This document shows, in pieces, positions 40,398 through 48,129 of a stretch of DNA of 64,000 nt; the first letter of the stretch is position 1, and the number at the start of each line of letters is the position of its first letter. A program made the translations under genes and the position numbers. The DNA lies in NCBI GenBank assembly GCA_900541045.1, contig UQID01000006.1, positions 25,666-89,665 of the forward strand, given 5' to 3'. A model generated the notes under the pieces. That model saw nothing but the letters and a program-made list of their open reading frames with translations. It made no database searches and was not told where the DNA came from. The DNA is from an uncultured Collinsella sp. GTDB lineage: Bacteria; Actinomycetota; Coriobacteriia; Coriobacteriales; Coriobacteriaceae.

Positions 40398-40435
40398 ACG
40401 GGGTCCGGCGCGAATGCATCGGGCCCTGTTTTGTT
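40398..40435 (+). terminator. Terminator after the lysozyme-like gene
   Basis: ACGGGGTCCG pairs with CGGGCCCTGT (with wobble) around a 12-base loop, then TTTTGTTG. Confidence 0.6.
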
Positions 40436-40566
40436 GTGCAACGATTAGTTATGCCCCCTCACACCCCATGTTGCTACCGTTGCCCGATATGTTTGCGCGC
40501 TACATCAGTACGTGAGAGGCCGTCATTACAATTGGCATCGTGCTGCGATTTAGGGGGAACGTTGCA

Positions 40567-42363
40567 ATGTCTGAACAGGCAAATAATGGTTGTGCTGCCG
40601 ACTTTGGCGTACGTCTAATCGGCTGTACCGACGATGTGGTTTTGCCCATCGGCATGCACGACTATGCGGAGGCTCTTGGTTGCTGCGCGCTGGTCGACAA
40701 GACCATGTTTATTGCCGATATGCTGGATTGCGATGCGTCCGTTATGGTGTGCTGCCGACCCGAGGGTTTTGGCAAAAGCATGAACTTGTCGATGCTCAAG
40801 GCTTTTCTGGAGCGTCCCGTGGTCGGTCGCGCCGGTCGGATCTCGTTTGCCGGTGCTCAGATTTGGGATGCGGACGGCGGGCGCTATAGGAACGAGTACG
40901 CTTGCTATCCGGTGATATCGCTGGACTTTTCTGACGCTGTGAGACGTGGCACCGCTGTTGCCGACGTCGTGCGCGATGCTCTTTCGGGCGAGTGCGCTCG
41001 CCTGCTGGCACTCTTGGAAGCCCCGGATTTAGCTCGAGATAAGGTGCGTCACATCGAGCGCGTTGCGCGTGGCGTGCCGAGCGCGGACGAGGTTGACTCG
41101 GTGCTTGGTCTGCTCATTGAGCTGCTGGAGATGGCTTGCGATGAGCAGGTTGTATTGCTCGTTGATGGGTACGACGCGGCGTGGTTGCCCAGCACGAGCG
41201 CGAGGGACGCTTCCGGCGCCGGTCCGGCGGAGCTATTCGATCGCGTGCTGTTTGACGCCATTGCCGCTGCGGGCAATTCGTTGCGGCTGACGTGTCTGAT
41301 GGGGGAGCGTCCAGGTCCTGCCGAGGCGGCACTTTCTTTGCGCTGCTGCTCGTATTGTCTTTCGACGCCGCTCTCGACGTGGTGTGACCGATGGTTTGGC
41401 TTTTCGGATGCCGAGGTCGAGGCTCTGCTGAATCATGCTGGACGCGAGGAATACCTGGATGATGCGCTTGAATGGTTCGAGGGATATCGGTTTGGCAGGG
41501 CCTATTGCTCGAGTCCGGCGCGTGTGACCGGTTTTCTGGACCGAGGCTGCACGGCGCCTGTGCGAGCCGATCTGTATGGGTATGCCGATTGCCTAAGTAG
41601 GGTAGTTTGTGACTGGAATCTTGATCGCCTTTCGGCTCTGTTCGATTTGCTCGAGGCGCATGGATGCGTTGAGGTTCCGGTTTGCTTGGGTGCTACGGGG
41701 CCAGAGACCTCGTCTGATGATGGTTTGTGGACGGCGCTGTATCTGTCCGGTTTCCTGACGACGGATCTGATTGAGGAGCCGGAGCATGGTGGTCGTCTCC
41801 GTGCTCTGCGGTTGCCCAATAACGAGCTTCGCCAGGCCTTTCGTCTGGTGATTATTGAGTGGTTTGAGCGTGCTGCCGAGGACGTTCGAGACGTCGATAC
41901 GTTTCGCGACGGGTTGTGCCGTGGGGACGAGGATGCGGTGAAGCGGGCGTTAGAACGCATCCTGGGAGATGCGGGAATCGGTGCGAACAACCCAGATGCG
42001 CAGCTGCCATATCACCTGCTCTTGCAGGGACTCTGCTTTGGATTGCCGGGCTATGCCAATCCTGCCTCGAGGCGAAAGCGTGGCGCGGATCGCTGGGACA
42101 TCCAGGTATTTCCTACGGGCGCTGTGTTTGACGCGGCAGACACGATCGGCATGCTCGACGAGCGCCCGCTGATAACGATCAATATGATGTTTGACTCCGG
42201 CGTAGACGCGCTCGGCCTGGAGCTGCTGGCCGTTCAGGCACTGCTCGACATAGAGCGCGACGGCATCGACAAGATTCGCGTACCGCGACCCGGTGTGGGC
42301 CGCATGCGCTGGGGATTCGGGTTTGACGGGTGTCATGTGGCAGCGGTGTGCCAGCGGCTGTAG
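40567..42363 (+). CDS. AAA-ATPase-like / PD-(D/E)XK-like family protein, degenerate
   Basis: The 598-residue protein matches the AAA-ATPase_like family in order: DKTMFIADMLDCDASVMVCCRPEGFGKSMNLSMLKAFLE near the N-terminus (Walker A as RPEGFGKS where the family usually has RPRRFGKT), VVLLVDGYDAAW for the Walker B region (family norm is DEYD), and a C-terminal region where a PD-(D/E)XK nuclease fold is expected. The Walker B acid (Glu) is replaced by Gly, and no clear E-x-K nuclease motif is visible, so activity is doubtful. The family is common in gut anaerobes with unknown role. ATG 40567 follows AGGGGG. Confidence 0.7.
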   Translation: MSEQANNGCAADFGVRLIGCTDDVVLPIGMHDYAEALGCCALVDKTMFIADMLDCDASVMVCCRPEGFGKSMNLSMLKAFLERPVVGRAGRISFAGAQIWDADGGRYRNEYACYPVISLDFSDAVRRGTAVADVVRDALSGECARLLALLEAPDLARDKVRHIERVARGVPSADEVDSVLGLLIELLEMACDEQVVLLVDGYDAAWLPSTSARDASGAGPAELFDRVLFDAIAAAGNSLRLTCLMGERPGPAEAALSLRCCSYCLSTPLSTWCDRWFGFSDAEVEALLNHAGREEYLDDALEWFEGYRFGRAYCSSPARVTGFLDRGCTAPVRADLYGYADCLSRVVCDWNLDRLSALFDLLEAHGCVEVPVCLGATGPETSSDDGLWTALYLSGFLTTDLIEEPEHGGRLRALRLPNNELRQAFRLVIIEWFERAAEDVRDVDTFRDGLCRGDEDAVKRALERILGDAGIGANNPDAQLPYHLLLQGLCFGLPGYANPASRRKRGADRWDIQVFPTGAVFDAADTIGMLDERPLITINMMFDSGVDALGLELLAVQALLDIERDGIDKIRVPRPGVGRMRWGFGFDGCHVAAVCQRL

Positions 42364-42373
42364 GGGGTGTCCG

Positions 42374-43393
42374 CTACTCTGCGTCCTTCATAGGCGGCAT
42401 GGGCTTCCAGTTGGGGTCCTTGATGATCTTGCGGGCATCTTTCATGCCACGGCGCAGCGCCGGGATGCCGGTCTTAAAGCACTTGTCGACCGCTGCCAGA
42501 CGAATGAACTCCTTGCAGAAGGTCGCGGCGTTGCCCAAGCGGAACAAGATGGGGTGGTAGTCGCCGTAAATCTGCATGTAACGGGCCAAAAAGCCGCGAT
42601 TGCGCATGATGTAGTAGCGGTTGGTGTCGCTCGTTGAGTTGAGCTGGCGTTTGCCGGCGATATCCCAGTTAGAGACGGCGCGGGCACGCTTGAGCACCAC
42701 GTCGGCAACCACGGCGGCGGGGAAGTGCTGGCTGGCAACATAGCCGTAGCAGGCATCGTCGCCGTAGATGAAAAAGCGCGCATCGGGCAGGCCGATCTTG
42801 TCGACAACGCGGCGCGAGAACAGGCCGCCTTCAAAGCACAGCTGGTTCATGGCGCGGTAGCCCTCGGGGCCCAGGTCCCACTTAGCGATGGGGTTGGGGA
42901 TACCGAGCGAAAGGATGAGCTGGTACTGCCAAAAGAAGGCGCCACCGTCGAAGTCCAGGCGCGAACCCTGGATGACGTCGTAGCGGTCCGTCCATTTGGC
43001 CAGGCGCTCAATTCCCTCGGGGATAACGAGCACGTCGTCGTCCATGACCCAAAACCACTGCGCGCCCAGGTCGTAGGCGCGCTTGGTGCCAGCGGAGAAG
43101 CCACCTGCGCCGCCACCGTTTTCAAGCTGCGGGTCGTAGATGACACGGTCGGTGCCGCCTTGTGCATCTGGCTGGTCAGCGTCGATGCCCCACAGGTTGG
43201 CGAGGCGCTCGTTGAATGCGGCGCACATGGCCTCGGTCTCGCGTGAATTCTCGTTGTCGACGATCACGATACGCCAAGGCGTTGCCGTGAGCTCGGTCAT
43301 GGAGTCGAACAGGTTGGCCAGAAGCTCCTGGCGCTTATAGGTGACGACGACGATGGCAAGCTTGTCGATGGGAGCGGGAAGGGTGGAAGTCAT
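42374..43393 (-). CDS. GlfT-like family 2 glycosyltransferase
   Basis: The 339-residue protein has a GT2 fold with VVTYKRQELLANLFDSM, VDNENS, the metal-binding FWVMDDDVLV, and the later acceptor-site DDACYGYVA with WDIAGKRQLN. The QLENGGGAGGFSAGTKRAYD block and KRQ motif are those of the galactofuranosyltransferase (GlfT2) group, so galactofuranose transfer is a candidate activity; no UDP-galactopyranose mutase is in the window. It is divergent from the large GT2 run that begins at 43706. Confidence 0.85.
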   Translation of the reverse strand: MTSTLPAPIDKLAIVVVTYKRQELLANLFDSMTELTATPWRIVIVDNENSRETEAMCAAFNERLANLWGIDADQPDAQGGTDRVIYDPQLENGGGAGGFSAGTKRAYDLGAQWFWVMDDDVLVIPEGIERLAKWTDRYDVIQGSRLDFDGGAFFWQYQLILSLGIPNPIAKWDLGPEGYRAMNQLCFEGGLFSRRVVDKIGLPDARFFIYGDDACYGYVASQHFPAAVVADVVLKRARAVSNWDIAGKRQLNSTSDTNRYYIMRNRGFLARYMQIYGDYHPILFRLGNAATFCKEFIRLAAVDKCFKTGIPALRRGMKDARKIIKDPNWKPMPPMKDAE

Positions 43394-43705
43394 GGGGAAT
43401 ATATCCTTTCACGCGTGGCGGGCGAGCGCCGCACGGAAGCTATCGAATGCGTCGTTTGGACGGCACCTATTGTAAAGGGCCGCTGCGCCATGTTGGCAAG
43501 GTTTGAATAAAACGCAGGAACCTGCCATGGGCGTGGCGACCGCGATTAAGCGCAGCGCTTCGATGACTATGTTGCGTGCGGCTTTGTGCTGCATGACGTC
43601 CTTTCGTATCGGTTTGCCTCTGCGGGCTCCATAGATTATATAAACGCCCGCGGGCGGGACGACCCTTTGATACCATTAACGGCAGGTATTTCCTAAGGAG
43701 CACAT
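43394..43705. other. Divergent intergenic region of the glycan locus
   Basis: It must hold promoters for the minus-strand GlfT-like gene and the plus-strand GT2 run. GCCCGCGGGC is a short palindrome at about 43646-43655, and TGATACCAT just before the GT2 start could be an extended -10. Nothing else is visible. Confidence 0.4.
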
Positions 43706-44809
43706 TTGTCTACTAATTCCCCTGGCGGCCCTGTCCTGTCGCTGCTTGTTCCCATCTACAACGTTGAGCGCTATCTGCGCGAGTGCCTCGATTCCGCCGT
43801 GGCGCAGACGCTCGAGGACATCGAAATCATCTGCATCAACGACGGCTCTACCGACAACTCGCCGGCGATTATCCGCGAGTACATGGAGCGTGACGCGCGT
43901 GTGAAGATGATCGACAAGGCCAATAGCGGTTACGGCGACTCCATGAACCGCGGGCTTGAGATGGCGCGCGGCAAGTACGTGGGCATTCTGGAGTCCGATG
44001 ACTTTATGGCGCCCGATGCGCTGGAGAAGCTCGTGGCAGCTGCCGAGCGCTTCAATATCGACTTTGCGAAGGCAAATTTTGACTTCTACTGGTCTAAGCC
44101 CGAGGAGCGCCGCTCGCTGCACGAGATGTTTAAGGCAAGGGACTGTGACAAGCCGGTGCATCCGAGCGACACGACGCAGTTCTTTAAGCAAAAGCCGTCG
44201 ATTTGGTCGGCCGTGTACCGCCGTGATTTTCTTGAGCGCAACGGCATCAAGTTCCTGCCGACTCCGGGAGCATCCTTTCAGGACACGTCGTTTGCCTTTA
44301 AGGCGATCGCATGCGCCGACAAGGCCGTTTACCTGCACGATGCCGTGCTTTCGTATCGTCAGGACAACGAGAACTCCTCGGTCAATTCTTCGGCTAAGGT
44401 CTTTTGCGTCAATACCGAGTATGCCGAAATCGAGCGCTGGATCCGAGAAGATTATGCTCGCGATCACGCAAGCGATGACGTCGCCCGCATGCTCAAGTTC
44501 AATCAGCTCATTAAATACGATTCGTATATGTGGAACTATGTGCGCTTGGCACCCAAGTTCTATAAGGAGTTCCTGGTGCAGATGGCCAAGGAATTCCAAG
44601 CGGCCTTGGACGCCGGGGAGTTTTCGCTGGACGATCTTAAGCCGTGGAAGCGCGCGAATCTCGCTGCCATCCTCAAAGATCCAGAGGGCTGGGTTGACGA
44701 GCATCCGCACTTTGCAACGGATGGTGCCTTGGGGCGCGCTAAGTATTATGCCTCGGTTGGAGGCCCTGGTGTGGTCGCCGCCTTCCTCATCGAATCGCTG
44801 AGGGGGTAG
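43706..44809 (+). CDS. Family 2 glycosyltransferase (paralogue 1)
   Basis: The 367-residue GT2 protein has SLLVPIYNVERYLRECLDSA, IICINDGSTDNSPAI, the DxD-like ILESDDFM and a helical C-terminal half. The start is TTG at 43706 with AAGGAG five bases upstream, and no ATG is available nearby. It is a close paralogue of the gene at 45931, sharing ANSGYGDSMNRGLEMA..YVGILESDDFM and the later KPSIWSA.YRR.FL segment. The sugar and acceptor are unknown. It is the first of five GT2 genes with small gaps, likely one operon. Confidence 0.88.
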   Translation: MSTNSPGGPVLSLLVPIYNVERYLRECLDSAVAQTLEDIEIICINDGSTDNSPAIIREYMERDARVKMIDKANSGYGDSMNRGLEMARGKYVGILESDDFMAPDALEKLVAAAERFNIDFAKANFDFYWSKPEERRSLHEMFKARDCDKPVHPSDTTQFFKQKPSIWSAVYRRDFLERNGIKFLPTPGASFQDTSFAFKAIACADKAVYLHDAVLSYRQDNENSSVNSSAKVFCVNTEYAEIERWIREDYARDHASDDVARMLKFNQLIKYDSYMWNYVRLAPKFYKEFLVQMAKEFQAALDAGEFSLDDLKPWKRANLAAILKDPEGWVDEHPHFATDGALGRAKYYASVGGPGVVAAFLIESLRG

Positions 44810-44815
44810 GTCGGT

Positions 44816-45856
44816 ATGGGAGAGGCCTCGATTCCCAAAGCGACTATTGTCGTTCCCGTGTACAACTCTGCGCGCTCCATTCAGAGATGCCTCGACTCGC
44901 TGCTGGCACAGTCTGAGCGCTCGATTCAGGTTGTCTGTATCAACGACGGTTCGGTTGACGATTCGCTGGGAGTCTTGCGTCAAATTGCGCAGGCCGACGA
45001 CCGTGTGCTGGTGATTGACCAGGAAAACGCAGGCGTCTCGTGCGCTCGAAATGCCGGTATCGATGCGGCCGATGGCGAGGTCATCTTCTTTGTGGACGCC
45101 GACGATTACATCGACGCCCAGACGGTCGAGTGCGTGCTGCATGCCATGGAGTCTGCAGATGCCGAGGTCGCCGTTTTTGGCGGCGTCTGCGAGCCGTCCG
45201 ACGCCGCACCCAAACGCGTCCAGCAACTCATGAGCCCCAAGGCGGGCACTTTTGGCGCCCGTGATCCCCAGTTGCTGTTCCACGCAAACGCACAGCCCTA
45301 TGCGTGCCGCGCGGCTTTTTCGCGCGAGCTGCTCAATCGCGAGGGCATACGTTTTGCCCCCGGCTTGGCCTTGGGCGAGGACGTTGTGTTCCAGTTTGCA
45401 GCTTACGCGCTGGCCTCAAAGACCGTCGTCATGCCGGTCAGGTTCTACCACTACGTGATGGAGAGCGAATCGGCGACGCACGAGTTCAACAGTGCCGAGG
45501 CACGCGCCAAAAAGCTCGACGCACACATGAGGATGCTCGAGGAAGTTATGGAAGACTGGGCGGCCTACGGCCTTTTGGACCTGTGCCCCGGAGAGCTGAT
45601 TACCTGGTTCTTGGACCTTATCGTGTTTGATTTGGCGCGCTTGGATGCCGATGGTTTCCGTCGCGTGGCCGGTCGCGTCAATATGGATTTCACGACGTTT
45701 TTGGGAACGGAGTGGGCAGATATGCCTGCTAAGGGCGCCGTTTGCCGTGTTGCCCATAAGCTCGTTGCGGCGACCTCGGGCGTTTCGATGGCAGACGCCA
45801 CGCTGTTCTATCTTTCGACCCGCGGTCTCAAGGCCTGCCTGGAACGCTTTATCTAA
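44816..45856 (+). CDS. Family 2 glycosyltransferase
   Basis: This 346-residue GT2 protein starts 7 bases after the previous stop. It has TIVVPVYNSARSIQRCLDSLLAQ, VVCINDGSVDDSLGVL, SCARNAGIDAADGEVIFFVDADDYID, the usual N-terminal nucleotide-sugar half, and an acceptor half beginning near residue 150. The DAD triplet can bind the metal. It belongs to the EpsH/WcaA-type group used for capsule and exopolysaccharide assembly. It is only distantly like its two neighbours. Confidence 0.88.
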   Translation: MGEASIPKATIVVPVYNSARSIQRCLDSLLAQSERSIQVVCINDGSVDDSLGVLRQIAQADDRVLVIDQENAGVSCARNAGIDAADGEVIFFVDADDYIDAQTVECVLHAMESADAEVAVFGGVCEPSDAAPKRVQQLMSPKAGTFGARDPQLLFHANAQPYACRAAFSRELLNREGIRFAPGLALGEDVVFQFAAYALASKTVVMPVRFYHYVMESESATHEFNSAEARAKKLDAHMRMLEEVMEDWAAYGLLDLCPGELITWFLDLIVFDLARLDADGFRRVAGRVNMDFTTFLGTEWADMPAKGAVCRVAHKLVAATSGVSMADATLFYLSTRGLKACLERFI

Positions 45857-45930
45857 TTCCAAGCGGTGCCGCCCGCCGCAACTCGGCTGCTAAAATAACC
45901 CTGTTACACGCTATTCAACAGGAGGTTCTC

Positions 45931-47049
45931 TTGCAGAACTCTGATACCCCTAAAGTTTCGTTGCTTATTCCCATTTGCAATGTTGAGCGCTACCTGCGCG
46001 AGTGCCTCGATTCCGCTGTGACACAGTCGCTCAAGGACATCGAAATCATCTGCGTCAACGATGGCTCCACCGATAGCTCGCCGGATATCATTCGCGAGTA
46101 CATGGCACGCGATGCGCGCGTCAAGATGATTGACAAGGCCAACAGCGGCTACGGCGACTCGATGAATCGCGGCCTGGAGATGGCGTGTGGCGAGTACGTG
46201 GGCATTTTGGAGTCCGATGACTTTATGTTCGAGGATTCGCTCCAAAAGCTGGTTGCCAAGGCTGACGCCGAGCACGCCGATGTTGTTAAGGGCGACTTCT
46301 ACCTGTACTGGTCCACGCCCAGCGAGCGCCGCGAGTTGTTTGGGATTATCGACGAGTATATGACGGGTGCGGCGTATCGTCCCGTCGATCGCCCGGGCAT
46401 TTTCTACCGCAAGCCGTCCATTTGGTCTGCCATCTATCGTCGCGAGTTTCTCAACGACAATCAGATTCGGTTCCTTCCCACGCCGGGTGCCTCGTATCAG
46501 GATGCGGGTTTTAACTTTAAGGTCTGGGCAAGCGCCGAGCGTGCTGCGTTTATTGCGGATCCCATTTTGTGCTATCGCCAGGATAACGAGAAGAGCTCCG
46601 TTAATTCGCCCAACAAGGTGTTTTGCGTGTGCGACGAATATGCCGAGATGCAGCGCTTTTTGGATGAACGCCCCGAGCTCAAGGCTCGGCTCCAGGGCAT
46701 TTTAATGCGCATGAAGGTCGATACGTACCGCTGGAATGACGAGCGTCTGGTCGATGAGTTGCGTGAGCGGTTTTGGGAGAAGGCGTCTCCCGAGCTTAAG
46801 GCTGATTGGGATGCCGATCGCTTTGACCTGTCGCTCTTCGACCCACGCGGCGAGACCGACCTGCGTTTGATGGTCAAATCGCCCCGTGCCTATATCGATT
46901 CGCGCTTTGGCTTTAAAAAGCCGGGCAAGCTCAATACGTTTAAGCACTACTTTAAGATAGGCGGCCTGCCGCTGGTCTGGCGCGTGCTGACGTATCAGCG
47001 TACCTACGGCGATAACCCGCATCCCGACGACGTGCCGGCGGCACAGTAG
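45931..47049 (+). CDS. Family 2 glycosyltransferase (paralogue 2)
   Basis: The 372-residue protein is a close paralogue of the gene at 43706, with the same order of motifs: SLLIPICNVERYLRECLDSAV, CVNDGSTDSSPDIIREYMARDARVKMIDKANSGYG and ILESDDFMFEDSL. It also starts with TTG (45931), preceded by GGAGG. The C-terminus (from about residue 250) has diverged from paralogue 1, so acceptor use may differ. The pattern fits tandem duplication followed by insertion or retention of the gene at 44816. Confidence 0.88.
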   Translation: MQNSDTPKVSLLIPICNVERYLRECLDSAVTQSLKDIEIICVNDGSTDSSPDIIREYMARDARVKMIDKANSGYGDSMNRGLEMACGEYVGILESDDFMFEDSLQKLVAKADAEHADVVKGDFYLYWSTPSERRELFGIIDEYMTGAAYRPVDRPGIFYRKPSIWSAIYRREFLNDNQIRFLPTPGASYQDAGFNFKVWASAERAAFIADPILCYRQDNEKSSVNSPNKVFCVCDEYAEMQRFLDERPELKARLQGILMRMKVDTYRWNDERLVDELRERFWEKASPELKADWDADRFDLSLFDPRGETDLRLMVKSPRAYIDSRFGFKKPGKLNTFKHYFKIGGLPLVWRVLTYQRTYGDNPHPDDVPAAQ

Positions 47050-47061
47050 GAGCGCGTGACC

Positions 47062-48129
47062 ATGGCTACCCCTAGGATTTCCGTCGTCGTTCCCATCTAC
47101 AAGGTGGAGGAGTGCCTGGCATGGTGCCTGGACTCCCTACTCGCGCAGGATATGCCCGATTGGGAGGGCGTGCTGGTTAACGATGGTTCGCCGGATGGTT
47201 CGCGCGACATCGCCGCTGCCTATTGCGAAAAGGATACACGCTTTAAGCTTGTCGATAAGCCCAACGGTGGTCTGTCGAGCGCGCGCAATGCGGGTATCGC
47301 TGCGTCCACGGCGCCTGTCGTTGCGTTTTTGGATTCCGACGACCGGTTTACGCCTGATGCGTGCCGCGTAATCGTTGATGCCTTTGAGCGTGAGGATTGC
47401 GACGTTTTGACCTTTGGCGCAAACCCGTATCCGCTGGAGGCAGGGTATCCGTGGCTTAACTATGTGCTGAGCCCGCGCGATGCGTCGTTTGAGGGCTATA
47501 GCTCCGACCTGCTGTTTAAGGAAGCGTCTCGCCCCTTTGCATGGCGCACCGCTTGCAAGCGCGCTTTTTTGCTGGGCAACGGGATCGTGTTCGATGAAAC
47601 CGTTAAGTATGGCGAGGACCAGGTCTTCGATTTTGCCGTCTATGGTCGCTCGCGTAAGACCGCGCTTATCTCGAACAAGCTGTACGACTATCGCGTGGCA
47701 CGCAAGGGCTCGCTCATGGACACCATGCGCTATGACGATGAGACGCGTTTGCTGGAGCACGTGAAGATATACTCCGCGGTGCTGGCCGATTGGCGCCATG
47801 ATGGGCTCGATGTCCAGCATGCCGATGACCTGGCGTACTTCCTGTGTGATCTGGTACTGTACGATGCACTCAGGCTGCTGAGCTCGGGCTGCGGCAAGGT
47901 TTTTGCTGCCGTTGCCACGGCGCTTGATGGTTCTGCCGTGGGCAGTGATGCTGCGCTCGCACAATGCGCTCCTTCTGTTGCCGCTATGGTGCGTGCGGCA
48001 CTTATCGGTAAGGCTCCTGCTGCTCGTTCGTGCAAAAAGCTCATGTTCGATTACGACGTCTTGAGGTTTGGGCGCCTGGGCGCGTGCAAGCGCATGGCTG
48101 CGAATGCTCTGGGAAAGCGAGAGGTGTAG
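47062..48129 (+). CDS. Family 2 glycosyltransferase
   Basis: The 355-residue GT2 protein has RISVVVPIYKVEECLAWCLDSLLAQDMPDWEGVLVNDGSPDGS, GGLSSARNAGIAAS and a FLDSDDRF metal site. A GTG six bases earlier is in frame, but ATG 47062 has GGAG eight bases before it. It resembles the family that adds sugars in streptococcal-type capsules. Its stop touches the next gene start (TAGATG). Confidence 0.87.
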   Translation: MATPRISVVVPIYKVEECLAWCLDSLLAQDMPDWEGVLVNDGSPDGSRDIAAAYCEKDTRFKLVDKPNGGLSSARNAGIAASTAPVVAFLDSDDRFTPDACRVIVDAFEREDCDVLTFGANPYPLEAGYPWLNYVLSPRDASFEGYSSDLLFKEASRPFAWRTACKRAFLLGNGIVFDETVKYGEDQVFDFAVYGRSRKTALISNKLYDYRVARKGSLMDTMRYDDETRLLEHVKIYSAVLADWRHDGLDVQHADDLAYFLCDLVLYDALRLLSSGCGKVFAAVATALDGSAVGSDAALAQCAPSVAAMVRAALIGKAPAARSCKKLMFDYDVLRFGRLGACKRMAANALGKREV

